Assembly (NCBI RefSeq): GCF_900108485.1
Contig: NZ_FNXF01000005.1
Span: 186,001-250,000 of the forward strand
Length of the DNA stretch: 64,000 nucleotides
Direction of reading: 5' to 3'
DNA from: Rheinheimera pacifica
Lineage (GTDB): Bacteria; Pseudomonadota; Gammaproteobacteria; Enterobacterales; Alteromonadaceae
Shown here: positions 26,103 to 34,146 of the stretch, piece by piece
Position numbering within the stretch: position 1 is the stretch's first letter
Layout: every line of letters starts with the position of its first letter
Made by a program: the position numbers and the translations under genes
Notes under the pieces: model-generated
Database searches by the model: none
Told to the model about the DNA's origin: nothing
The model's input: the letters and a program-made list of their open reading frames with translations, nothing else

Positions 26103-26632
26103 TGCATAAAGACGAAAATGAACTGGCACCTTGGAAGTTGGTTGCAGGGCTGACAGTATTTGCAATTCTTACAGCCTTTGGCTTTGGTTATTTCGGCTAT
26201 TACTTGTCGTTACTGCTTAAAGGCTTGTTCAGCGCAGCTGAATCAGTGACGTTAAATAAAGGTGCTTTTTACTGTTTAGGTGCGGCAATAATTGGTTGTA
26301 TGTTGCTGTATTTTGGTGTGCGAAAACTTCAGGGTAAGACGGTAAGTACTATACAAAATAGGCGGGCAAGCCTGATTTTCTTTATCGGGTTAGGTATCGC
26401 AGTAGTTCTGCCGCAACTTATTCATTATCCTACTGCCAGCTACCTGCAAGCGCAGGGCTATAGCGAATGCGCACTGCAATCGCGGCAGTGGTTACACGAC
26501 AAGGTGATGGTATTTACTGTTACGCCAGAACACTGCATTGAACTGGCTCGGGCAGACTGCGAAGAAGCACCTGTCAGGCAGAAATGCCGCTTATTACCAC
26601 AGTTCAGCACAAGCAAAACCGGAACTGATTAG
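26102..26632 (+). CDS. Three-span membrane protein, putative immunity protein 2
   Basis: A 176-residue membrane protein with spans at about 14-40, 55-72 and 90-106 and a C-terminal domain with GYSEC (Cys123) and Cys145. The Cys spacing (22) and topology equal those of the protein at 25336, although overall identity is low. The ATG at 26102 overlaps the stop of the preceding 31-codon frame. A TTG at 26099 is an alternative start; no good ribosome site is seen. Likely a diverged second immunity gene, a common arrangement behind membrane toxins (inference). Confidence 0.55.
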   Translation: MHKDENELAPWKLVAGLTVFAILTAFGFGYFGYYLSLLLKGLFSAAESVTLNKGAFYCLGAAIIGCMLLYFGVRKLQGKTVSTIQNRRASLIFFIGLGIAVVLPQLIHYPTASYLQAQGYSECALQSRQWLHDKVMVFTVTPEHCIELARADCEEAPVRQKCRLLPQFSTSKTGTD

Positions 26633-26658
26633 TCCTCGGGGAACTACTTATCCAAAGC

Positions 26659-26844
26659 ATGGGCATCAATTATGTGATATTTGCTCAAACCCGCGGTGAA
26701 CCGTTGCAATATCAGGGTGATGCCCGCCAATACCAGATCCCGGCAAACAGCGTACTGTTAACACAAGGCAAAATTAGCGACGGTGTTATTGCCACCGACA
26801 AACTGCGCTTCTTTCGCCAGGATGCGCCAGAGCAGCTAACTTAG
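26659..26844 (+). pseudogene. 61-residue orphan frame resembling the C-terminal part of a DUF6843-like protein
   Basis: The protein reads GINYVIFAQTRGEPLQYQG then RQYQIPANSVLLTQG and ends QDAPEQLT. The pattern VIF-x5-G-x3-Y-x7-IP-x4-LLTQ resembles DUF6843-type secreted proteins as I recall them, but the signal peptide and first strand are missing. The fragment at 26007 supplies a signal peptide. The direct repeat CTGATT at 26094-26099 and 26625-26630 flanks the intervening immunity-like gene, consistent with an insertion plus frameshift. It could alternatively be an intact tiny gene. Confidence 0.4.
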
Positions 26845-26893
26845 ATCACCGCGCGCTGGTTAACCAGCATCAATACAGAACAAGCTGCCTCAC

Positions 26894-27694
26894 TCAAGGT
26901 TGCAGCATGTCAGGTAAAGGCGTAGCGTCTTTAACCGGATAACCCTGTTGCTGTTGTAACAGTGCCAGCTGCGCTAAACGTTTCGACAGCGCCGGGTGGC
27001 TATCAAACCAGTCCGGTAAAGCGGAACTGCTCTGCTGTTGCATTGCTTTGAAAAAATCTTCTGCTCCGCCGGTATGGCCATAATGGCAATGGAGTATCGT
27101 CAGCGCTTTGGCATCGGCGGCCAGTTCACGTTGTTGTGAATGCTGCGCCAGCCCCAGCTCTGTAGCCGGCATAAACCATTGACTGGCATTGCTGCTGCCG
27201 GTGACACCATACACCAGGCTGGCTAACACCAGCGCCCGCCCCAAGCCCCGCAAATGATCTCGGTGCTCTAAATGCGCCAGCTCATGAGCCAGCACAAAGC
27301 TCAGCGCATTTTCACTGTTTACCTGCTTTAACAGGCCCTGATACACCAGCATGATGCCACCGGGAAGCACACTGGCGTTGCTGATATTCTGCTCGACAAA
27401 ATGCAGTTGTACCGGATAGGTCATAGTGCTGCATTGCTGCAGCTGGTTAGTCAGTTGTTGTAAGGCTTGCTGCTGTGCACCAGGCTGGTTGGGCGCAATA
27501 GCAAAATGGCCGAACCATTTGTATTCCAATTCAGGATCAAGTGAACTGACTACTCTGTCGATCAACAGCCCCAGCAGCAGGTAAATCAGTACCGTCGCCA
27601 ACAGTAAAGCCGAGCCCAGCAGTAGCAATTCCTTGGCCGGCTGCTGGTGGCTGACGTTGTGATTATCTGTTGGCAGGCGTCCTTTATAGGCCAT
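26894..27694 (-). CDS. M48-family membrane-anchored metallopeptidase
   Basis: A 266-residue protein with an N-terminal membrane anchor (about residues 23-47), the rest probably periplasmic. The zinc site HELAHLEHRDH is near residue 155 and the third-ligand Glu in QRELAADAKAL near residue 200, as in M48 (BepA/LoiP-like) peptidases. The start at 27694 is chosen because it gives a sensible N-terminus; the longer frame from 27802 would lie inside the upstream gene. It overlaps that YbjQ-type gene by 11 bp and is probably the third gene of a ybjQ-ybjQ-M48 operon. Confidence 0.85.
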   Translation of the reverse strand: MAYKGRLPTDNHNVSHQQPAKELLLLGSALLLATVLIYLLLGLLIDRVVSSLDPELEYKWFGHFAIAPNQPGAQQQALQQLTNQLQQCSTMTYPVQLHFVEQNISNASVLPGGIMLVYQGLLKQVNSENALSFVLAHELAHLEHRDHLRGLGRALVLASLVYGVTGSSNASQWFMPATELGLAQHSQQRELAADAKALTILHCHYGHTGGAEDFFKAMQQQSSSALPDWFDSHPALSKRLAQLALLQQQQGYPVKDATPLPDMLQP

Positions 27695-28148
27695 TCGTGG
27701 CCTGTACCTGACCGTAAATGGCCGTGCCATAGGCCAGTAATTCGACCGAGCCAATGCCATTACCGGCGGCGTTGTAAATCGACGAGGTTTCAACGCGCAC
27801 ATTTATGATTTGGCAGGCACCCGGACAGCTTTCTTTCATCCGTAATATGGCTTCACGCCGCGCCCGATCAAGCAAGGTTTCATAGCTTTGCACCGGGCCG
27901 CCAATCAGGCTGCGCAGGCCGGCGACAATACGTTTAAAGTAGTCAATCGAAATCACTACGCTGCCGGTAACCAGCTCGCTGCGTTCAATCTGCTGCATTG
28001 GGATCAGCTGGTAGCGGCTATTGGTATTGGGTAATACTACCAGCTCGGCTTCCCGTTGCCGGATGCTGCTAAAATGCCGGCTTTCCAGATAGCGGCCAAC
28101 AAAAAAGCCCAGCAGTAATAAGGTTATAAACCCAAGAAATGCAATCAT
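27684..28148 (-). CDS. Membrane-anchored YbjQ (UPF0145) family protein
   Basis: A 154-residue protein: one N-terminal membrane span (residues 3-21), then a YbjQ domain with the conserved pattern VVISIDYFKRIVAGLRSLIGG, YETLLDRARREAILRM and NVRVETSSI. The YbjQ fold forms pentamers; a metal-binding role is proposed but unproven. It is a diverged relative of the next gene upstream, with 3 bp between them, so a tandem duplication with gain of a membrane anchor is likely. Confidence 0.85.
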   Translation of the reverse strand: MIAFLGFITLLLLGFFVGRYLESRHFSSIRQREAELVVLPNTNSRYQLIPMQQIERSELVTGSVVISIDYFKRIVAGLRSLIGGPVQSYETLLDRARREAILRMKESCPGACQIINVRVETSSIYNAAGNGIGSVELLAYGTAIYGQVQATNGL

Positions 28149-28151
28149 CGC

Positions 28152-28466
28152 TTACTCCACGCGCACTGCCGTGCCATATACATAGATTTCAGCGGCACCA
28201 GCGGCCACCGATGACGTAGAAAACCGCACATTGACAATGGCATTGGCGCCCAGTTGTGCGGCTTGATCGGTCATCCGTTGCAGAGCCTGATCGCGTGACT
28301 CATTTAACAATTCGGTATAGCCGCGCAGCTCACCGCCAAACACATTTTTTAACCCGGCCATAATATCGCGGCCAACATGCTTGGCGCGCACCGTACTGCC
28401 GGAGACGACACCAAAACAATCTATAATGGTTTTGCCGGGCAGGGTTTCGGTATTGGTAATAAACAT
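28152..28466 (-). CDS. ybjQ: YbjQ (UPF0145) family protein
   Basis: A 104-residue soluble protein close to E. coli YbjQ in length (107). Typical segments are DCFGVVSGSTVRAKHVGRDI, LRGYTELLNESRDQALQRM and GANAIVNVRFSTS. The ribosome site AAAGGGA is 8 bp before the ATG. It is the first gene of the ybjQ-ybjQ-M48 operon. The 283-bp region upstream contains only an AT-rich promoter-like stretch and a short GCAGTA-AAA-TACTGC hairpin at 28724-28738. Confidence 0.9.
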   Translation of the reverse strand: MFITNTETLPGKTIIDCFGVVSGSTVRAKHVGRDIMAGLKNVFGGELRGYTELLNESRDQALQRMTDQAAQLGANAIVNVRFSTSSVAAGAAEIYVYGTAVRVE

Positions 28467-28749
28467 TAAAGTATCCCTTTTAAAGTTAGAGTGAAGTTAA
28501 CATTTTTATAGTACTGGCTGTTATAGAAATTTGATACGCAATAATAGCCTGCAGATAAAAAAATAGAGCGTGTTGCAGGGCTATTGCTAAGCGCCTGCTT
28601 TAGCACAAAACCGACAGTCGACAAAGGTTAAAACCATTTCTCTACTGGTACAGTGAAACTCTGGCCAATTTTCTGACACTGGCTGCGTTACTAAGCTGCA
28701 CGCTGACAAAGCGAGAAATGGCAGCAGTAAAATACTGCAACCGGCGGTC

Positions 28750-29043
28750 TCAAAAGCCATCAATCAGCAGATCAAGACCTGCTTTGATTTGCTGGCGGTA
28801 ACTTTGCAAGTTGATTTCCGTGGCTTTTAAACGCTTTGCCGATACAGAGGCAATATCCAGCAAGTCGATATAACTGGCTTGTTCTTCTATAGTGACCGGT
28901 ATTTGAAACTGCGATAATAAGGCAGCTTTTGTTTGAGTTTTAATCAGCGCTACCAGCAAAACATCAATATTGTGAAATAGGGTATTAGTCAGCACCACAA
29001 CCTGCTGTTGCTCTATGCAGGCCACGCCAAATTGCTGCAGCAC
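28750..29043 (-). CDS. ccdB: CcdB-family toxin
   Basis: A 97-residue protein, close to CcdB (101). The N-terminus QQFGVACIEQQQVVVLTNTLF matches the pattern mxQFdVY...vvLQsdl of CcdB. The middle QIPVTIEEQASYIDLLDIAS and the C-terminus QQIKAGLDLLIDGF match the dimerisation and gyrase-poisoning parts (E. coli ends near FWGI). The start is GTG, overlapping the antitoxin stop (TAGTG), the usual antitoxin-first coupling. CcdB traps DNA gyrase. Activity is not certain because the last residues differ from E. coli CcdB. Confidence 0.78.
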   Translation of the reverse strand: MLQQFGVACIEQQQVVVLTNTLFHNIDVLLVALIKTQTKAALLSQFQIPVTIEEQASYIDLLDIASVSAKRLKATEINLQSYRQQIKAGLDLLIDGF

Positions 29044-29273
29044 TAAATTTGCCCCAAGCGCTCAGCAAAAGTGCCGTGCTCAGCAACTTGCTGGTTATAG
29101 GCTGCTATCGCATCGGCATTTTCTGCCTGCCACAACTCAGCTTTAGCCTGGCTAACCGCCTTGCGTAGCGCATACTCTAACACCACAGATGGGCTGATAT
29201 TGAGTGACTTAGCCTCGGCCAATAAGGCCGCATCCACCGAAGTATTACAAGCTGCTTTTGTAGCATGGTTCAT
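29043..29273 (-). CDS. ccdA: CcdA-family antitoxin
   Basis: A 76-residue antitoxin. A ribbon-helix-helix N-terminal part (KAACNTSVDAALLAEAKSL) is followed by the CcdA-type toxin-binding tail with W, N and AYNQQVAEHGTFAERLGQ (CcdA: W-x5-N-x7-YN-x4-G-x-F). The ATG at 29273 is preferred to an upstream TTG because GGAG lies 7 bp before it. CcdA binds and neutralises CcdB and represses the operon. Confidence 0.85.
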   Translation of the reverse strand: MNHATKAACNTSVDAALLAEAKSLNISPSVVLEYALRKAVSQAKAELWQAENADAIAAYNQQVAEHGTFAERLGQI

Positions 29274-29348
29274 ACTCAAGCTCCGCTGTTAGTTAATAAG
29301 CTGCAGTATAGCGCAAATTTTATGCGCAGATGATCTGCGCAAATATCG

Positions 29349-30371
29349 CTAATAATTAAACTGCTGCTTATGCAGTTTGCGCAGCACTTTTTTACCAGCC
29401 TTAGCCATATTTAGCCTGGCGCTAAACTGGCGCAGCTGGTCATCGCTGAAACATGGCTGAGTGAAGCGGTTAATGTAATCGCCTACCAGATCGGTATACT
29501 TTACGTTTGCCGGTATTTGAAATTTAAACTGCGCGCGCAGGCTAAAAGCAACAATTGAATGCACGCTATCACCGTCTTTGCCGGTTAAACCCAGCAGCTG
29601 TTTTACCGCTTCAGTGTGTTTGTAGTTTTGGTGCAGCGGGTTCATAAACTGATGCTTGCTGCGAAAGCGCTGTACCGTCCACTTTGGTTGCTTCTCGCCA
29701 CCGAAAATCCAGCCCCGGTAGTTTTTAACCTCTATAACAAAGATACCAAAGGGGCTGAGTACCAGGTGATCTACCTCAGTAAAATCACCTGTTGCTGTCG
29801 GTATTACCAGATTGCGATAGTGCTGATAGCTGGACGGTAGCTCTTTCGCCAGCACTTTGTGCAGCGCCCACTCGCCCAGCGCACCTTTAATGCGCGCGGC
29901 ATAACGGCCAGCAACATACGCCAATAAGCCTACAACCAAGGCCAACAACAGCAGCATAGCCAACATACTGCCAAGCAGCGCCAGCACAGGGGCAAATAAG
30001 CCTTTTAATACATCAGCTGGCTTTGGCTGCGCGGAAGGAGCCGGTTTAACCGGTGGCGGTGTTGCGGCTTTAACAGCAACATTAGCGTTAACCGGCTTTG
30101 TTGTTACTGTGTTTTTAACGCTGCCAACGGTAATGGGTTTGGCTGGAATATTAGTAAGCACCAAATCTTTTACCGGCGCAGGTATCGGGTTTTGACAGTG
30201 GTTATCAAACTCACGCTTAGCGCTTTGGTAGTTATGGCTATTCGGCTGATTGGAAAACTGCACAATCTGGTGCTGCAGCAACAAACACGCCCCTTCGGTG
30301 TATTGCTTCTGGCCAAAGGCCAGCGGGGAGGTCAGCAGTAACAGCGGTAAAGTAAAACGCATCCAGCGCAT
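29349..30371 (-). CDS. NERD-domain protein, membrane-anchored
   Basis: A 340-residue protein with an N-terminal signal peptide or anchor (MRWMRFTLPLLLLTSPLAFG), a proline/lysine-rich linker, a membrane span at about 127-155, then a NERD (nuclease-related) domain from about 160 to 290: KGALGEWALHKVL, then TEVDHLVLSPFGIFVIEVKNYRG. The E-x-D-x(n)-E-x-K residues are intact, compatible with nuclease fold activity. The gene sits between ccdAB and the Sll1717-type ATPase on the opposite strand. The role is unknown; DNA processing or defence is possible but unproven. Confidence 0.85.
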   Translation of the reverse strand: MRWMRFTLPLLLLTSPLAFGQKQYTEGACLLLQHQIVQFSNQPNSHNYQSAKREFDNHCQNPIPAPVKDLVLTNIPAKPITVGSVKNTVTTKPVNANVAVKAATPPPVKPAPSAQPKPADVLKGLFAPVLALLGSMLAMLLLLALVVGLLAYVAGRYAARIKGALGEWALHKVLAKELPSSYQHYRNLVIPTATGDFTEVDHLVLSPFGIFVIEVKNYRGWIFGGEKQPKWTVQRFRSKHQFMNPLHQNYKHTEAVKQLLGLTGKDGDSVHSIVAFSLRAQFKFQIPANVKYTDLVGDYINRFTQPCFSDDQLRQFSARLNMAKAGKKVLRKLHKQQFNY

Positions 30372-30648
30372 AAGGCGTCCCTGAATTATGGAATGCTGAT
30401 GCTAGCAAGGTAAGAAGTAAGCGGCAAGTACGCCTTGTGACTGTGCACTTACCAATGCCCAACTTTAACGGTCTGACCCAGAGGACTTTTTAAATTCTCA
30501 CGATATCAATGTCACTGAGCCATCGACTATAGTAAAAAATGTGGTAGCTTTGAGCTTTGCAATTAGAAGCATAGTAAAATTTATCAACTTTCAATCAGCT
30601 TTTTTAAAAACTTATCACAATAATTACAGCTTTCAAGGAGATTTTGCG

Positions 30649-32208
30649 TTGAGTAAATTTAAATTTAGAAAAAATGCTGAAATAGGCAAGCTGGAGGCAG
30701 AAACTGATTCATTTCTAAAAGCCTGTTTTTATAAATCAGATGTTTTTAAAGGTATAGTTGACTTTGACAGCTCAGAAAAAAACCCTGATTTTACAAGGAG
30801 AATTATTGTTGGCAGGACAGGCAGCGGTAAAACTGCACTATTAAAGCAGATAGTAAGCAGTGACCAAGTTAAGGTTCATGATACAATAGAAGCTGAAAAT
30901 ACGGTATTTGAGCATATAAATAACAATATCTTCATCTCAGATTTAATAAACAAAGGGATTGACTTACGTGTTTTCTATAAATCATTATGGTTACACGTTC
31001 TACTTGCAAAAGTTATAAATCAGTTATACCGATCATCTTATGACAGTTTTTTTGAATATATAAAAAGTTTGATAAAAACAGAAAAAAAACCATACAAACC
31101 TGAAGTCGCTAATGAATACCTTGAAATGTACAAAGGAAACTTTTTTAACGATAATGCTTTTCTTGAGATAACAGAAAGAATGCAAGATCAACTATCCGGC
31201 GAGATGAATATAGGTCTTATAAAAATTGGAGGACTTGCAAATGATGATACTACGATCAAGATTCAAACCGCAACATCCAGCTATGTCAGCAAGGAACTTC
31301 TCAGAAAGCAAAAAGAACTTATAAAATTAATAAAGTGCGAGTTCTCAAACGAAAAACAAGTAAGAATAGTTATTAGCATTGATGACCTAGATAAATCTTG
31401 GTTAAGCACTAGCGCTATCAGGTATGATTTTATAAATGCCTTGCTCGAAGCATTTAAAGAGTTACTCGATATAAAATCAGTAAAAATTCTCATTTCAATT
31501 AGAACAGACATAATAATGGGAATTTATAAAAATAGTCTGAGACAAGATGAAAAAGACCAGTCTTTAATATACGCCATATCATGGAATAAAATTGAAATAA
31601 GAAGCATTCTAGACAACAGGATAAATCATCTCGTACAAAACCAATACCAGTCAACAAAAGTAGTAAAATTCTCTGATGTATTTAACTTTAAAGTGCTAGG
31701 TGAACCTGCGGATGAGTACATCATAAGTAGAACGATGCTTAGACCTAGAGATGCAATTAATTTTGTAAACCTGTGTCTAGCAGAATGTGATGGAAAAGTA
31801 GACTTAAATGAAGATATCGTCCTTGAGGCAGAAGAGAAATTTTATTCAGTGAGAAAAGTAGCATTGGTAAAAGAGTGGAAGAGTATATATTCCCACATCG
31901 CCGATTACTTAGATGCACTTTCTTTTCTAAAAGAAAAATTTTTCAAAATTTCTGATGTGCCTGAACAAATAAAAGATAGAGCGCTCAATTATTTAATTAA
32001 TCGACCAAATGATCAGCCAAATGATGAAGAGCATAATAACAGAATACTCGACTTTGATCAGTTGATGAAAGTCTGGTTTACTGTTGGAGTTATAGGAATC
32101 AAAAAATCCTCAACTTTGACTATTTACTCGTCATTTGAAAAGCCTGAGCTTGATATCACAGACCTAACTAAGAGTTTTGAAGTACATCCGTTGTTTTTCC
32201 GACACTAA
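30649..32208 (+). CDS. P-loop ATPase of the Sll1717 type
   Basis: A 519-residue ATPase. The N-terminus SKFKFRKNAEIGKLEAE matches the Sll1717-family opening KxRKNxxIGxxxAE. Walker A is GRTGSGKTALL (about 56-66) and Walker B is RIVISIDDLDKSW (about 245). The C-terminal 200 residues are helical. Base composition is visibly much more AT-rich than its neighbours and codon choice differs, a sign of recent transfer. The start is TTG at 30649, chosen over a GTG at 30541 because AAGGAG lies 8 bp upstream and the family N-terminus begins there. Related ATPases are found near defence genes; function here is unknown. Confidence 0.8.
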   Translation: MSKFKFRKNAEIGKLEAETDSFLKACFYKSDVFKGIVDFDSSEKNPDFTRRIIVGRTGSGKTALLKQIVSSDQVKVHDTIEAENTVFEHINNNIFISDLINKGIDLRVFYKSLWLHVLLAKVINQLYRSSYDSFFEYIKSLIKTEKKPYKPEVANEYLEMYKGNFFNDNAFLEITERMQDQLSGEMNIGLIKIGGLANDDTTIKIQTATSSYVSKELLRKQKELIKLIKCEFSNEKQVRIVISIDDLDKSWLSTSAIRYDFINALLEAFKELLDIKSVKILISIRTDIIMGIYKNSLRQDEKDQSLIYAISWNKIEIRSILDNRINHLVQNQYQSTKVVKFSDVFNFKVLGEPADEYIISRTMLRPRDAINFVNLCLAECDGKVDLNEDIVLEAEEKFYSVRKVALVKEWKSIYSHIADYLDALSFLKEKFFKISDVPEQIKDRALNYLINRPNDQPNDEEHNNRILDFDQLMKVWFTVGVIGIKKSSTLTIYSSFEKPELDITDLTKSFEVHPLFFRH

Positions 32209-32225
32209 TATCGCTATAAGGCAAA

Positions 32226-32241
32226 GGCCGCAATTGCGGCC
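32226..32241. other. Perfect 16-bp palindrome after the ATPase gene
   Basis: GGCCGCAATTGCGGCC is a perfect palindrome starting 17 bp past the stop. Its half AAGGCCGC resembles the stem of the lpd terminator at 32687. It may end the ATPase transcript, though no T run follows. Confidence 0.4.
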
Positions 32242-32254
32242 AGCCACGCAGACA

Positions 32255-32645
32255 TTAACTCTTGTTATTCATGCCAGACAGTCCGGCAGCGTAGCCGTGG
32301 TAGATCTTTGTCACCAGTTAAGACTCAGCAAAATCGATGCATCTCATCAAGTTATTTTTTCCGCTTGAGTAGCATAGTCTTTTTGCAGCTACTGCTGTAT
32401 CGGCGCGATCAATTCTTCATAGGCCTCCCGCGACATAGCGCCGAACTCACGGTAGCCGTTAAGGGCGCTTATTGCCTAGTCGTAAATTTCACCTTCACAG
32501 TGAAAGCGGTAGCTAAACAGCTGGCCTGAGCATAGTACTGAAACAGCTTCATGCCGCTTTGCTGTTTAAACGCCATATCGGCATGTGCACTGCAACTAAT
32601 TAACAGTGCTACGATGACTGAATTAGCAGATTTATTAGTAAACAT
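32255..32645 (-). pseudogene. Broken Tai4-like (T6SS amidase immunity) gene
   Basis: A good start (GGAGG 6 bp before the ATG at 32645) opens with a signal peptide, MFTNKSANSVIVALLISCSA, and continues QYYAQASCLATAF. A frameshift follows; in another frame the sequence resumes ALNGYREFGAMSREAYEELI, then meets a TAG after APIQQ, continues LQKDYATQAEK, and shifts again to LMRCIDFAES before TAA. These blocks line up in order with Tai4-type immunity proteins (CLAxA...GYxEfG...EAYEE...YxS...MKCID), as I recall that family. At least two frameshifts and two stops mean the protein is not made. It occupies the otherwise empty stretch 32209-32733. Confidence 0.65.
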
Positions 32646-32686
32646 AACGACCTCCGTGCGCCCATGAATTATTGCCGCAGTAAAAC

Positions 32687-32714
32687 AACAAAGGCCGCAT
32701 TCGCGGCCTTTGTT
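32687..32714 (-). terminator. Rho-independent terminator of the PDH operon
   Basis: AACAAAGGCCGC-GAAT-GCGGCCTTTGTT (minus strand) is a 12-bp perfect stem with a 4-nt loop, followed by GTTTTAC. It begins 20 bp past the lpd stop. Confidence 0.85.
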
Positions 32715-32733
32715 CTCTACTCATTCAGAAAAA

Positions 32734-34146
32734 TTACTTTTTCTTCGCTTTCGGGTTTGGCAGGTCGGTGATTGAGCCTTCGTAAATCTCGGCGGCTAAG
32801 CCGATAGACTCATTCAGTGTTGGGTGAGCGTGGATGGTTAACGCGATGTCTTCAGCGTCGGCACCCATTTCTACTGCTAAGCAGATTTCGCCCAGCATTT
32901 CACCGGCGTTGATACCAACAATAGCGCCACCCAGAATACGGTGGGTTTCTTTGTCGAAAATCAGCTTGGTAAAGCCTTCAGTACGGGCTGAAGCGATAGC
33001 ACGCCCTGATGCTGCCCATGGGAAGGTAGCAGTTTCAATTTTTAAGCCCTGCTCTTTGGCTTCTTTCTCGGTAACGCCGGTCCAGGCCATTTCCGGGTCG
33101 GTGTAAGCTACTGACGGAATGCAGCGCGGGTCGAAGTAGTGCTTCTGGCCGGCGATAACTTCAGCCGCTACGTGGCCTTCGTGTACCGCTTTGTGCGCTA
33201 ACATTGGCTGGCCGATCACATCACCGATAGCATAGATATGGCCAACGTTGGTGCGCAGTTGCTTATCTACATTGATAAAGCCGCGCTCGTCTACGTTAAC
33301 ACCGGCTTTAGCGGCATCTAACAGCGCGCCGTTTGGCTTACGGCCAACTGCAACCAGAATTTTGTCGTAACGTACCGCTTTCTCAGGTGCGTTTTTACCT
33401 TCAAAAGTAACGTATAAACCGTCTTTCTTCGCTTCTACGCCAACAACTTTGGTAGACAACATAATGTTGTAGTTGTCTTTGTTGTACTTGGTGTAGGCTT
33501 TAACGATATCAGCGTCGGCTGCCGGTACTAACTGATCAGCAAATTCTACTACTGATACTTTAGAACCCAGTGCACGGTATACAGTGCCCATTTCCAGGCC
33601 GATAATGCCGCCACCTAATACCAGCATTTCGCCCGGAATATCTTTTAATTCCAGCGCGCCGGTAGAATCGATAATACGGTCGTCATCTTTTGGAATAAAC
33701 GGCAGTGATACCGGCTCGGAACCTGCAGCAATAATGGCGTGTTCAAACGTAATAGTGGTGTCGCCAACCTGTAAGGTGTTCGCGCCGGTAAATTTACCGT
33801 AACCGGTAACTACCTTAACTTTACGCATTTTCGACATACCGGCCAGGCCGTTAGTCAGCTGGCCGACTACTTTGTCTTTCCAGCTACGAACTTTGTCTAA
33901 ATCAATTTTCGGCTCACCAAAGGTAACGCCGTGTGATGCCATATCGCGGGCATCGTCAATCACCTTAGCAACGTGTAATAAGGCTTTAGATGGGATACAG
34001 CCCACGTTTAAACACACGCCGCCTAAAGTGCTGCGCGCTTCAACCAGGGTAACTTCCAAACCTAAGTCTGCGGCACGAAATGCTGCAGAATAACCACCAG
34101 GGCCTGCGCCCACAACTACTACCTGAGTTTTGATATCGTTGCTCAT
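32734..34146 (-). CDS. lpd: Dihydrolipoyl dehydrogenase (E3)
   Basis: A 470-residue FAD/NAD flavoprotein that reoxidises dihydrolipoamide in the pyruvate (and 2-oxoglutarate) dehydrogenase complexes. The FAD-binding motif GAGPGGYSAA is at the N-terminus, the redox disulfide is in GGVCLNVGCIPSKAL (about 41-55), and the catalytic His is in AHPTLNESIG near the C-terminus. It is the last gene of pdhR-aceE-aceF-lpd, with a 147-bp gap after aceF containing a stem-loop, so a separate lpd transcript for other complexes is possible. Confidence 0.98.
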   Translation of the reverse strand: MSNDIKTQVVVVGAGPGGYSAAFRAADLGLEVTLVEARSTLGGVCLNVGCIPSKALLHVAKVIDDARDMASHGVTFGEPKIDLDKVRSWKDKVVGQLTNGLAGMSKMRKVKVVTGYGKFTGANTLQVGDTTITFEHAIIAAGSEPVSLPFIPKDDDRIIDSTGALELKDIPGEMLVLGGGIIGLEMGTVYRALGSKVSVVEFADQLVPAADADIVKAYTKYNKDNYNIMLSTKVVGVEAKKDGLYVTFEGKNAPEKAVRYDKILVAVGRKPNGALLDAAKAGVNVDERGFINVDKQLRTNVGHIYAIGDVIGQPMLAHKAVHEGHVAAEVIAGQKHYFDPRCIPSVAYTDPEMAWTGVTEKEAKEQGLKIETATFPWAASGRAIASARTEGFTKLIFDKETHRILGGAIVGINAGEMLGEICLAVEMGADAEDIALTIHAHPTLNESIGLAAEIYEGSITDLPNPKAKKK

